Below, one piece after another: positions 33,341-41,624 of a DNA stretch of 64,000 nt. The stretch covers positions 2,108,001 to 2,172,000 of the forward strand of contig NZ_RJJY01000001.1 in NCBI RefSeq assembly GCF_003751085.1. Direction: 5' to 3'. This DNA is from Micromonospora sp. Llam0 (GTDB lineage: Bacteria > Actinomycetota > Actinomycetes > Mycobacteriales > Micromonosporaceae). Numbering within the stretch: the first letter of the stretch is position 1; each line of letters starts with the position of its first letter. Below the pieces are notes generated by a model, which worked only from the letters and a program-made list of their open reading frames with translations, was not told the origin of the DNA and did not search any database. A program made the position numbers and the translations under genes.

Positions 33341-34426
33341 ATGAGCCAACACGTCCGGGGTGTGATCTCCCGGAGCACCGGTACGCCGGTCGAGGTCGCC
33401 ACGATCGTCGTACCGGATCCCGGCCCGGGCGAGGCGGTGGTGCGGGTACAGGCCTGCGGTGTCTGCCACACCGATCTGCACTACCGCGACGGCGGCATCA
33501 GCGACGACTACCCGTTCCTGCTCGGCCACGAAGCGGCCGGCATCGTCGAACAGGTCGGTGACGGGGTGACCGACGTGGCCCCCGGCGACTTCGTGGTGCT
33601 GAACTGGCGGGCCGTCTGCGGCACCTGCCGGGCCTGCGTCCGGGGCCGACCGTGGTACTGCTTCGCCACCCACAACGCCACCCGGAAGATGACGCTGACC
33701 GACGGCACCGTGCTCTCCCCCGCGCTGGGCATCGGCGCCTTCGCCGAGAAGACCCTGGTGCACGCCGGCCAGTGCACCAAGGTGGACCCGGCGGCCCGGC
33801 CGGCCGCCGTCGGCCTGCTCGGCTGCGGAGTGATGGCCGGCCTGGGCGCCGCGATCAACACCGGCGGCGTCGGCCGCGGCGACTCCGTCGCGGTGATCGG
33901 CTGCGGCGGCGTCGGCGACGGCGCGATCGCCGGAGCCGCCCTGGCCGGTGCGACGACCATCATCGCCGTCGACACCGACCCCCGCAAACTCGACTGGGCA
34001 CGCGGCTTCGGCGCCACCCACACCGTCGACGCCCGGCAGACCGACGTGGTCGAACGGATTCAGGAACTCACCGGCGGGTTCGGTGCCGACGTCGTCATCG
34101 ACGCGGTCGGCCGCCCGGAAACCTGGAAACAGGCGTTCTACGCCCGGGACCTGGCCGGCACCGTCGTCCTGGTCGGCGTACCGACCCCGCAGATGCGCGT
34201 CGAACTGCCACTGTTGGACGTGTTCGGCCGTGGCGGCGCACTCAAATCCAGCTGGTACGGCGACTGCCTGCCGTCGCGCGACTTCCCGATGCTGACCGAG
34301 CTGTACCGGCAGGGCCGGCTCGACCTCGACGCCTTCGTCACCGAGGAGATCCCGCTCGACCAGGTCGAGCAGGCGTTCGGCAGGATGCACCACGGCGACG
34401 TGCTCCGCTCGGTGGTGGTCTTCTGA
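33341..34426 (+). CDS. mscR: S-(hydroxymethyl)mycothiol dehydrogenase
   Basis: A 361-residue zinc-dependent medium-chain alcohol dehydrogenase. The catalytic zinc site is [13 protein letters not shown] with GHEAAG. The structural zinc is held by the four Cys of [15 protein letters not shown], and the NAD motif is [10 protein letters not shown]. The pattern matches MscR/AdhE2, which oxidises the adduct of formaldehyde and mycothiol. The identification is supported by the MBL-fold gene directly downstream (TGATG overlap), the same pairing as in mycobacteria. The ATG at 33341 follows AGGAGGG. Within the island it may detoxify formaldehyde released by a monooxygenase or demethylation step. Confidence 0.85.
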   Translation: MSQHVRGVISRSTGTPVEVATIVVPDPGPGEAVVRVQACGVCHTDLHYRDGGISDDYPFLLGHEAAGIVEQVGDGVTDVAPGDFVVLNWRAVCGTCRACVRGRPWYCFATHNATRKMTLTDGTVLSPALGIGAFAEKTLVHAGQCTKVDPAARPAAVGLLGCGVMAGLGAAINTGGVGRGDSVAVIGCGGVGDGAIAGAALAGATTIIAVDTDPRKLDWARGFGATHTVDARQTDVVERIQELTGGFGADVVIDAVGRPETWKQAFYARDLAGTVVLVGVPTPQMRVELPLLDVFGRGGALKSSWYGDCLPSRDFPMLTELYRQGRLDLDAFVTEEIPLDQVEQAFGRMHHGDVLRSVVVF

Positions 34427-35055
34427 TGACCACCCGGATCGACCACACCGTCACGTCCGGGACGTTCTCCCTGGACGGGCAGACCTTCGACGTCGACAAC
34501 AACGTCTGGGTGGTCGGCGACGACACCGAATGCGTGGTGATCGACGCCCCGCACGACGTCGAGGCGATCCGCACCGTCGTCGGCGCACGTACCGTCCGGG
34601 CGATCGTCGCCACCCACGCCCACGACGACCACGTACGGGTCGCGCCGCGGCTGGCCGACGAGACCGGCGCACCGGTGCTGCTGCACCCGGCCGACCGGGT
34701 GCTGTGGGACCAGGTGCACCCGCGGCGGCCCCCGGACGCCACACTGGCCGACGGTCAGCAACTCACCGTCGGCGGCACCACGCTGCGGGTGCTGCACACC
34801 CCTGGGCACAGCCCCGGTGCGTGCTGCCTGTCCGCGCCCGAGCTGGGCGTGGTGTTCACCGGCGACACGCTGTTCGCCGGCGGCCCGGGGGCCACCGGCC
34901 GCTCCTACAGCGACTTCAGCACGATCGTCGCGTCCATCCGCGACCGGCTGTTCACCCTGCCGGACGACACAGTCGTGCACACCGGACACGGCGACAGCAC
35001 CACGATCGGCACCGAACGGCCGCATCTCGACGAATGGATCGCCCGCGGCCACTGA
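34426..35055 (+). CDS. MBL-fold hydrolase paired with mscR
   Basis: A 209-residue metallo-beta-lactamase-fold protein with the metal motif THAHDDHVRVA (HxHxDH), the second His in HTPGHSPGAC, the Asp in VFTGDTLFAGG and a final His in HTGHGDST. It resembles glyoxalase II-like enzymes. Next to mscR it is expected to hydrolyse S-formylmycothiol or a related thioester. Its ATG shares one base with the mscR stop. It is convergent with the ABC transporter operon, with a 15-base gap. Confidence 0.87.
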   Translation: MTTRIDHTVTSGTFSLDGQTFDVDNNVWVVGDDTECVVIDAPHDVEAIRTVVGARTVRAIVATHAHDDHVRVAPRLADETGAPVLLHPADRVLWDQVHPRRPPDATLADGQQLTVGGTTLRVLHTPGHSPGACCLSAPELGVVFTGDTLFAGGPGATGRSYSDFSTIVASIRDRLFTLPDDTVVHTGHGDSTTIGTERPHLDEWIARGH

Positions 35056-35070
35056 CCGCCACGGTACACC

Positions 35071-36114
35071 TCACCCGGACGCCGTCCCGGGTCCGACGCC
35101 GGCGGCCAGCGACGCCGGCAGCGGCCGACCACCGAGCACCGGGCCGTCGGTCTGCAGGTGACACGAGACGTGACCACCGCCGTCCACCGGCACCGCCGCC
35201 GGCATCTCGACCCGGCAGCGGTCCAGCACCAGCGGACAGCGGGTGTGGAACGGGCAACCGGCCGGCGGCGCGACCGGGCTGGGTAGCTCACCGACCGGCG
35301 ACGCGACCCGCACGCCGCTCTGGCGGCGACGGGCCGCGCCCGGCACGGCGGCAAGCAACGCCCGGGTGTACGGGTGGGCCGGTGCGGCGAACACCCGGGC
35401 GGTCGGCCCGGTCTCCACCACCCGCCCCAGGTACATGACCGCCACCCGGGCCGCGACATGCCGTACGGCGAGCAGATTGTGGCTGATGAACAACAGCGCC
35501 ACCCCCCGTTCCCGCTGCAACGCCCGCAGCAGCATGAGGATCTGATTCTGGGTGGACACATCCAGGGCGCTGGTCGCCTCGTCGGCGACGATCAGCCGCG
35601 GGTCGAGAATCATCGCCCGGGCCAGCGCGAGCCGCTGCCGCTGCCCACCGGAGAACTCGTGCGGATAGCGGTACAGGTGCCGCTCGTCCAACCCGACCTG
35701 ACCCAGCGCCGCCGCCACCCGGGCGGCCCGCTCGGCCAGCCCGTCGCCGGTATGCACCCGCAGTGGTTCGGCGAGGCTGTCCAGCACACTCATCGACGGA
35801 TCGAGCGACGAGTACGGGTCCTGGAAGACCATCTGGAACCGGGGCCGCAGCGGGCGCAGCTGACGGCTGGACATCGCCCCGATGTCGCGACCCTCGAACA
35901 GCACCTGGCCCCGGGTGGGACGGATCAACCGGACAGCGGTACGGCCGAGGGTGGACTTGCCGCAGCCGGACTCGCCGACCAGCCCCACCGTCTCGCCCGG
36001 CGCCACGGTCAGGTCCACGCCGCGTACCGCCTGCACCGGCGCGGCCCGGCGGCCGAACAGCGACCGGCCGGGGAACGTGACGTGCAGGTCGCAAAGGCGC
36101 AGCAGATCACTCAT
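35071..36114 (-). CDS. oligopeptide-type ABC transporter ATP-binding protein (OppF-like)
   Basis: A 347-residue ATPase of the Opp/Dpp family: Walker A GLVGESGCGKST (residues about 45-56), Q-loop FQDPYSSLDPSM, signature FSGGQRQRLALARAM and Walker B LIVADEATSALD. The C-terminal Opp extension carries Cys residues (GCPFHTRCPLVLDRC). It energises uptake with the OppD-like partner. It is the last gene of the five-gene leftward transporter operon and overlaps the OppD stop by 8 bases. Confidence 0.93.
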   Translation of the reverse strand: MSDLLRLCDLHVTFPGRSLFGRRAAPVQAVRGVDLTVAPGETVGLVGESGCGKSTLGRTAVRLIRPTRGQVLFEGRDIGAMSSRQLRPLRPRFQMVFQDPYSSLDPSMSVLDSLAEPLRVHTGDGLAERAARVAAALGQVGLDERHLYRYPHEFSGGQRQRLALARAMILDPRLIVADEATSALDVSTQNQILMLLRALQRERGVALLFISHNLLAVRHVAARVAVMYLGRVVETGPTARVFAAPAHPYTRALLAAVPGAARRRQSGVRVASPVGELPSPVAPPAGCPFHTRCPLVLDRCRVEMPAAVPVDGGGHVSCHLQTDGPVLGGRPLPASLAAGVGPGTASG

Positions 36115-37150
36115 CGGTCATCGCCTCCGGATCGAGCAGGCAACGGCTCGCGTGGCCGTCGGCCGTGCGGCGCAGCACGATCGGTCCGCTGCGACAGGCG
36201 TCGTGGGCGTACCGGCAGCGCGGCTGGAACCGGCAGCCGGACGGCAGTTCGTCCGGGCCGGGTGGGGCACCGGGGATCCAGGTCAGTTCGCCGTCGACGG
36301 CGGCGTCCGGCGCGGCGGCCAGCAACGCCCGACTGTACGGATGGCGGGCACCGGCGAGGAAGGTGTCGATGTCGCATTCCTCGACGACCTGGCCGGCGTA
36401 CATCACCACCACCCGGTCGCACACCTCGGCGACCACCCCGAGGTCGTGGGTGACCAGCAGGACGGCCAGCCCGAACCGGTCGCGCATCTCGTGCAGCAGA
36501 TCCAGGATCTGCGCCTGCACGGTGACGTCCAGGGCCGTCGTCGGTTCGTCGGCGACCAGTAGTTTCGGCTCGCAGGCCAGCGCGATGGCGATCAGGACCC
36601 GCTGCAGCATCCCGCCGGAGAACTCGTGCGGGTACGCCCGGGCGCGGGACCGGGCGTCCGGCACGCCGACCAGGTCGAGCAGTTCAACCGCCCGCCGGGC
36701 GGCCGCCCGGCGGGACAGCCCCCGGTGCCGGCGCACCGACTCGGCGATCTGCTCGCCGATGGTGAACGCCGGGTGCAGGCTGGACATCGGCTCCTGGAAG
36801 ATCATGGAGATCTGGTCGCCGCGGACGTCCTCCCAGCCCCGACGGGACAACCGGTACAGGTCGGTCCCGTCGAGCCGGACCGTGCCGCCCCCGACCCGCA
36901 GGTCCCGGGGCGGCAGCAGCCCCATCAACGCCAGCGCGGTGGTGCTCTTGCCGCAGCCCGACTCCCCGACGAGCCCCACCGTCTCACCCGCGGCCACCTG
37001 AAACGACACCTGGTGGACGAGGTCGGTCCAGCCGCCGGCGGCGGTACCCACCGCGACGGTGAGGTCGGTGACCTGCAGCACGGCGTCGGTCGCCGACGCC
37101 GGCCGGTCGGTGCTCCTGGTGGGTTCGGTGCTCCTGGTGGGTTCGGTCAA
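36107..37150 (-). CDS. oligopeptide-type ABC transporter ATP-binding protein (OppD-like)
   Basis: A 347-residue ATPase with GLVGESGCGKST, FQEPMSSLHPAF, FSGGMLQRVLIAIAL, LLVADEPTTALD and the Cys-containing Opp tail (GCRFQPRCRYAHDAC). The probable start is the TTG at 37150, forming a TTGA overlap with the permease stop. The N-terminus then contains a tandem repeat (TEPTRS twice) coded by an 18-bp DNA repeat. A longer reading to 37258 lies wholly inside the permease gene and was rejected. Confidence 0.92.
   Translation of the reverse strand: MTEPTRSTEPTRSTDRPASATDAVLQVTDLTVAVGTAAGGWTDLVHQVSFQVAAGETVGLVGESGCGKSTTALALMGLLPPRDLRVGGGTVRLDGTDLYRLSRRGWEDVRGDQISMIFQEPMSSLHPAFTIGEQIAESVRRHRGLSRRAAARRAVELLDLVGVPDARSRARAYPHEFSGGMLQRVLIAIALACEPKLLVADEPTTALDVTVQAQILDLLHEMRDRFGLAVLLVTHDLGVVAEVCDRVVVMYAGQVVEECDIDTFLAGARHPYSRALLAAAPDAAVDGELTWIPGAPPGPDELPSGCRFQPRCRYAHDACRSGPIVLRRTADGHASRCLLDPEAMTDE
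37107..37142. repeat. tandem 18-bp repeat inside the OppD-like gene
   Basis: The unit tcggtgctcctggtgggt occurs twice in a row, followed by a partial third copy (tcggt). It codes the repeated TEPTRS segment at the OppD N-terminus, ahead of the ATPase fold. A multiple of three keeps the frame; copy number may vary between strains. Confidence 0.8.
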
Positions 37151-38043
37151 CGCCGGCTCCTGGATTCGCGGCCGAGCGAGTCGCCGACGCCGTCGGCGAG
37201 CACGTTCGTGGCCAGCACGGTCAAGGTGATCACCACGCCGGGGGCGACCGCCAGCCACCAGGCGGTGTCGATGTACGGCAGCGCCCGGCCGAGCAGCGCG
37301 CCCCAGCTCGCGTCCGGCGGCTGGACACCGAGCCCGAGGAAGCTCAGACCGGCCTCAGCGAGCATGGCGAACCCGCTGGCCACCGCCACCTGCACGACGA
37401 CCGGGCCGGTGATGTTCGGCAGCACGTGCCAGCGGACCAGCCGGCCCAGCGGGGTGCCGATGACCCGGGAGGCGTCGATGTACGTCTCGTGGTAGACCTG
37501 CAGCACACTGGTGCGGGTCAGCCGGGCGAACCGCGGCACGAACACCACGCCGACGGCGATCATCGCCTGGCTGAGCCCGGGGCCGAGCACGCCGATCACG
37601 CCGATCGCCAGCAGCAGCGGCGGAAACGCCATCACCCCGTCGACGATCCGCATCAGCAGCCCGCCGGGCAACGCCGGCAGCAGCACCGCGGCCAGCCCGA
37701 TCGGCACTCCGAAGCCGACCCCGACCGCGAGGGACTGCAGGACGGCCAGCAGCGACGGTTGGGCCCCGACGATGAGCCGGCTCAGCAGGTCCCGGCCCAG
37801 ATCGTCGGTGCCGAGCAGGTGCCCGCCGGTGGGTGGCTGCAGCACCGCACCGAGATTCTGCGCCAGTGGGTCGTGCGGCGTCAGCCGGCCACCGAACACG
37901 GCGAGCAGCGCCACGACGAGCAGGTATCCGGCGGCCAGCAGCGCACCCGGGTGCCCGGCGAACCGGCGCAGGAACCGCCAGCGGTGGCGGCGCTGCAACG
38001 GTGCCGACGAGGTGTCCACTGCCGGCTTCGCGGTGGCGGTCAC
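37147..38043 (-). CDS. oligopeptide-type ABC transporter permease (OppC-like)
   Basis: A 298-residue inner-membrane permease with about six transmembrane segments. The N-terminus is basic and cytoplasmic, then the first membrane helix (LLAAGYLLVVALLAVFGG) and the family element HLLGTDDLGRDLLSRLI. The EAA loop, which contacts the ATPases, reads YIDASRVIGTPLGRLVRWHVLPN. The GTG at 38043 follows GGGAGG. A 70-base gap separates it from the OppB-like gene. Confidence 0.93.
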   Translation of the reverse strand: MTATAKPAVDTSSAPLQRRHRWRFLRRFAGHPGALLAAGYLLVVALLAVFGGRLTPHDPLAQNLGAVLQPPTGGHLLGTDDLGRDLLSRLIVGAQPSLLAVLQSLAVGVGFGVPIGLAAVLLPALPGGLLMRIVDGVMAFPPLLLAIGVIGVLGPGLSQAMIAVGVVFVPRFARLTRTSVLQVYHETYIDASRVIGTPLGRLVRWHVLPNITGPVVVQVAVASGFAMLAEAGLSFLGLGVQPPDASWGALLGRALPYIDTAWWLAVAPGVVITLTVLATNVLADGVGDSLGRESRSRR

Positions 38044-38113
38044 GGTCGCCTCCCTTCCTGTGGGTCCGGTGCGGGTACTCGAAGGATGCGGGTCGGTCGG
38101 GGCGGGGTGCGGA

Positions 38114-39052
38114 TCACCGGGTCTTCGGGGCGAGCCATGCCTGGGCTACGTCGGCGAGCAGGTTGGCCAGCACGATGGCGACGGTGCTGACCACCACGAT
38201 GCCCTGCACGACGGTGAGGTCGTTGCCGATCACCGAGCTGACCGCGAGCGCCCCCACCCCGGGGATGGTGAACGTCTGCTCGATGATCACGGCGGCGCCG
38301 AGCAGCAGCGCCACCTGGGTGGCGAGTACGGTCACCACGGGCGCGGCGGCGTGTTTGAGGGCGTGCTTGCCCAGCACCGCCCGGTACCGCAGCCCTTTGG
38401 CGGTGGCGGTACGGACGAAGTCGCGATGCAGGGTGTCGAGCATCGACCGACGCAGCTGTCGGGCCACCTCCGCCCCGGCCGAGGCGCCCAACGCGATGGC
38501 GGGCAGCGTGATGTGGCGCAGCCAACCCGCCGGGTCCTCGCTGATCGGCGTGTAGCCGATGGTCGGGAACCAGCCCAGCCGGATCGAGAAGGCCAGCATC
38601 AGCAGCAGGCCGAGCCAGTAGCCGGGGAAGGCGATGCCGACGGTGGCGATGGCCCGGACCAGCTTGTCCGGCCACCGGTTCGGGTGCAGGGCGGCGAGGA
38701 TGCCGGCCGGTACGCCGAACAGAACCGCGACGACCAGCGCGGCAAGGGTCAGTGCCAGGGTCACCGGCATCCGTTCCAGGATCAGCTGGGTCACCGAGTC
38801 GTTGTTGAAGATCGAGTTGCCGAGGTCGCCCCGGACCGCGTCGGTGAGCCACCGCCAGTACCGCACCGGCCAGGGCTCGTCGAGGTTGAGCCGGTCCCGG
38901 GTGAGAGCGATCTGTTCTGCGGTGGCGTTCTCCCCGGCGATGCGGACCGCCGGGTCGCCGGGGACGAAGAGCGCAATGCCGTGCACCACGAGCGTGACGA
39001 ACAGCAGCAGCGGCACCATGGTCAACAGGCGCCGGCCGACGAGTCCGATCAT
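38114..39052 (-). CDS. oligopeptide-type ABC transporter permease (OppB-like)
   Basis: A 312-residue permease: first membrane helix at residues about 9-30 (LLTMVPLLLFVTLVVHGIA), the periplasmic loop, then a further set of helices. The EAA loop reads DFVRTATAKGLRYRAVLGKHALK. The ATG at 39052 was chosen for its ribosome site GGTGAGG, and because the N-terminus then begins with the usual short cytoplasmic lead. It follows the binding-protein gene across a long hairpin. Confidence 0.93.
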   Translation of the reverse strand: MIGLVGRRLLTMVPLLLFVTLVVHGIALFVPGDPAVRIAGENATAEQIALTRDRLNLDEPWPVRYWRWLTDAVRGDLGNSIFNNDSVTQLILERMPVTLALTLAALVVAVLFGVPAGILAALHPNRWPDKLVRAIATVGIAFPGYWLGLLLMLAFSIRLGWFPTIGYTPISEDPAGWLRHITLPAIALGASAGAEVARQLRRSMLDTLHRDFVRTATAKGLRYRAVLGKHALKHAAAPVVTVLATQVALLLGAAVIIEQTFTIPGVGALAVSSVIGNDLTVVQGIVVVSTVAIVLANLLADVAQAWLAPKTR

Positions 39053-39074
39053 GACCTCACCATGCCTGGTCCGG

Positions 39075-39116
39075 GTCGTGCCGGGTGGGCGGCCGCGGCC
39101 GCCCACCCGGCACGAC
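39075..39116 (-). terminator. 42-bp perfect palindrome between binding protein and permease
   Basis: The 69-base gap between the solute-binding-protein stop and the OppB start is filled by a perfect 42-bp inverted repeat (21-bp arms, centred on GGCCGCGGCC). No U-run follows. Its position suits a partial terminator or an mRNA 3'-end stabiliser that leaves more transcript for the binding protein than for the permeases, as known for other ABC operons. Confidence 0.6.
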
Positions 39117-39121
39117 GACGA

Positions 39122-40672
39122 TCAGTCGGCGACGCCGACGCCGGGAAACTCCAGCTTGCCGGAGAGCCAGTTCTCCAGGCCCACCACCTTGTCGCTGTAC
39201 GCGACGTTGCTGTACGGGAAGTAGAGGACGACGTCGAGGGCGTCGGTGGTGATCTGGGCCGACAGTTGTCGGGCCAGTTCCTGCCGCTGCGTCTCGTCCG
39301 TGGTGGCCAGCAGGTCCTGGTAGAGGGCCGTCACCTCGGGCGTGGTCACCTTGCCCGGGTTGGCGAAGCCGTTCTCGGCGAAGACCAGCCCGACCGTCTG
39401 TGACGGATCCGGCCGACCGGTCCAGTTGATCGCTCCGGCGTCACCCTGGCCTTCGACGTAGAACGAGTTGGCGAAGTTGACCGTCTGGGTGATCTCGACG
39501 TTGAGACCCACCTCCAGCAGCTGCGCCTGCAACGCCTCGGTCAGCTGGGTGTACGCGGGGGCGTTCTGGTTGATGAACTCCAGGGTGTAGCCCTCGGGTA
39601 CGCCGGCCTCGTCGAGCAGCTGGCGGGCCCGCTGCGGATCGTAGGGGTACAGGTCGGCGACGGACTCGTCGTGGGCGAAGTATCCGCTCGGGAACGGCTG
39701 GACCGCCGGTTCGCCGAGGTCGAACAGCAGCCCGCTGACCAGGTCCTCACGGTTGATCGCATGGTTGATCGCCTGTCGCACCCGCACGTCGTCGAGGTAC
39801 TCGCGGGACAGGTTGAGCTGCAGGTGGTAGAACTGCAGCACTGGGGCGGAGTCCACCACCAGACCGGCCGACTCGGCTGCGGCGACGTTCGCCGCGTCCA
39901 GGATGGTGGCGTCGATCGAGTCGGTCCGCAGCGCGTTGAGCCGCTGCTGGGAGTCGGTGATGCTGGTGAACTCCATCCGGGCGGCGGCGGCCGCGTCCGG
40001 GTCCCAGTAGTCGGGGTTGCGCTCGTATGTCGCGCTGGAGCTCGGCTGGTACTCGGTGACCCGGTACATCCCGGTGCCCACCGGGTTGCGGGCCAGGTCG
40101 GCGTCGAACGCCGCCGGGCTGGCGATGGCTCCGGCACGGTCGGTCAGGATGTAGGGCAGGGCGCTGTTGACGGCGTTGAGGTTGAGGTCGACGTGTGTGT
40201 CGTCGACGATCTCGACCGAGTCGATGACGGCGAGTTCGCTGGCGACAGCCGACCCCTCCACCGTCTTCGCCCGGTCGATGTTGGCCTGCACGGCGGCGGC
40301 GTCGAAAGCGGTGCCGTCGTGGAAGCTGACGTTGTCCCGCAGGGTCAGCGACAGGGTGAGCCCGTCGTCGGAGAAGGACCATTCGGTCGCCAGGCCAGGG
40401 ACGAGCTCGGCCGACGAGTTGAGGTGGATGAGCCGGTCATATACGGGAAAGAGCCAGACGTTGTTGCCGGCTCCGGGTGACTTGTGCGGGTCAAGGGTGT
40501 CGATTGGCAGGGTGTCTGCGAAGCGGAAGGTGGCGTCGGGGTTGGCCGTGGCGCCATCCGAGGGACTACTGTCCGTGTCCGGGTCGCCGCCTGACGAGCA
40601 GGCGGCAGTCAGGATCACCGCAACGCCAATCACCGCCGCGTGACGCCACAACCTGGTGTGGGCCTTCTGCAT
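39122..40672 (-). CDS. oligopeptide-type ABC transporter substrate-binding lipoprotein
   Basis: A 516-residue family 5 extracellular binding protein. The ATG at 40672 (GGAGG 5 bases upstream) gives a lipoprotein signal with lipobox LTAAC, Cys25. The mature part shows DTLPIDTLDPHKSPG, a TEWSFSDDGLTLSLTLRDNVSFHDGT segment and VRQAINHAINREDLV, all typical of the OppA/DppA fold. Family members bind peptides, but also opines, sugars and other organic molecules, so the ligand is open. It heads the transporter operon, whose leader holds AT-rich elements like those elsewhere in the island. Confidence 0.92.
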   Translation of the reverse strand: MQKAHTRLWRHAAVIGVAVILTAACSSGGDPDTDSSPSDGATANPDATFRFADTLPIDTLDPHKSPGAGNNVWLFPVYDRLIHLNSSAELVPGLATEWSFSDDGLTLSLTLRDNVSFHDGTAFDAAAVQANIDRAKTVEGSAVASELAVIDSVEIVDDTHVDLNLNAVNSALPYILTDRAGAIASPAAFDADLARNPVGTGMYRVTEYQPSSSATYERNPDYWDPDAAAAARMEFTSITDSQQRLNALRTDSIDATILDAANVAAAESAGLVVDSAPVLQFYHLQLNLSREYLDDVRVRQAINHAINREDLVSGLLFDLGEPAVQPFPSGYFAHDESVADLYPYDPQRARQLLDEAGVPEGYTLEFINQNAPAYTQLTEALQAQLLEVGLNVEITQTVNFANSFYVEGQGDAGAINWTGRPDPSQTVGLVFAENGFANPGKVTTPEVTALYQDLLATTDETQRQELARQLSAQITTDALDVVLYFPYSNVAYSDKVVGLENWLSGKLEFPGVGVAD

Positions 40673-40690
40673 GCTGGCCTCCGTCGACGT

Positions 40691-40738
40691 CTTCGTTGGT
40701 GTTGACGAAGCCTTGCACTTCACGTTTGTTAACGCAAG
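40691..40738 (-). promoter_or_regulatory. leader/operator region of the transporter operon
   Basis: Upstream of the binding-protein gene lies an AT-rich patch with nested inverted repeats. CTTCGT...ACGAAG spans 40691-40710, CTTGC...GCAAG spans 40712-40738, and CGTTTGTTAACG lies at 40723-40734. The last resembles the elements at 18685, 21172 and 30216. Between here and the sigma-factor stop (40739-40925) I see no further gene or site. Confidence 0.4.
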
Positions 40739-40925
40739 AGGTCGACGCTGAAACAAGCCCGCGACGAACGGCCGACCACCAGGCCCCGGACGCGCAGGCA
40801 TGGCCGGCATCGGCCGGCGAGGGTCGAACAGCCCCGGGTTCAGCCCGGCGGGTGCCGCAACACCATCAGGACCGGCGAACGAACACCGCCGCGGGCTCCG
40901 TCGCGCGGGACCCGGCCACGACCGG

Positions 40926-41507
40926 TCAGCTGGTCGCTCGCAGATGCCGACCGGACCGCCGCCCCGACTCCGTCATCGCGGCGACCAGGTCCTCCCTGGC
41001 CCGGGCGACCCGGGACCGAATGGTCCCGACCGGGCAGTCGCAGACCTCCGCGGCCTCGGCGTAGCTCAGCCCGAGCACCTGGGTCGCCACGAACGCCTCC
41101 CGGCGGTCGGCGGCCAGGCCGGCCAGCAGCTGACGCAGCGCGACCGCTTCCTCGAAGCGTGGCCCGGCGACCGCGGCTTCGGCCACCGCCTGCCAGTCGG
41201 CCAGATCGGCGACCCGGGGCCGCACCACGACGGCGCGGATATGGTCGACGGCGACCCGTCGGGCGATGGACAGCAACCAGGTACGCGCGGTGGACCGCCC
41301 AGCGAAGCGCGGCAACGAACGCATCGCCCGCAGAAACGTCTCCTGGGCGAGGTCCTCCGCCTCGGTGGCGTCCACCAGATGCGCCAGGAACCGCTGCACC
41401 TGACCCTGGGTGGCCCGGACGAACGACGTGGCGGCCGCCCGGTCACCGTCGCGCGCCGCCAGGGCCCAACGGGTGATCTGGGCGTCGTCCGGTGCGGCGT
41501 GCGGCAT
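40926..41507 (-). CDS. ECF-type RNA polymerase sigma factor
   Basis: A 193-residue sigma factor with regions 2 and 4 only. Region 2 is seen in TEAEDLAQETFLRAMRSLPRF and the -10-recognising segment ARTWLLSIARRVAVDHIR. Region 4 is the helix-turn-helix LGLSYAEAAEVCDCPVGTIRSRVARAREDL. The ATG at 41507 opens the protein; longer reading upstream has no homology. The divergent gene 117 bases away encodes its likely zinc-finger anti-sigma factor. The layout resembles the actinobacterial SigC-like group. Confidence 0.9.
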   Translation of the reverse strand: MPHAAPDDAQITRWALAARDGDRAAATSFVRATQGQVQRFLAHLVDATEAEDLAQETFLRAMRSLPRFAGRSTARTWLLSIARRVAVDHIRAVVVRPRVADLADWQAVAEAAVAGPRFEEAVALRQLLAGLAADRREAFVATQVLGLSYAEAAEVCDCPVGTIRSRVARAREDLVAAMTESGRRSGRHLRATS

Positions 41508-41588
41508 GGCTGAAAGGGTATCCGGGAAGCCTCCCCCGCCGTAGTCCGCCCCGCCCGGCGGTGCCTGCCCGTCGGACGCCACCCCGGT

Positions 41589-41617
41589 GGGAACCGTCCC
41601 GGCGGGCGGGCCGACTA
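41589..41617 (+). promoter_or_regulatory. ECF-style promoter of the anti-sigma gene
   Basis: GGGAACC (41589-41595) and CGACTA (41612-41617) are separated by 16 bases, a spacing and sequence typical of ECF-dependent promoters. The start codon of the anti-sigma gene (41625) is only 7 bases past the -10, so the mRNA may be leaderless. Autoregulation by the divergent sigma factor is an inference. Confidence 0.4.
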
Positions 41618-41624
41618 TTGACAT

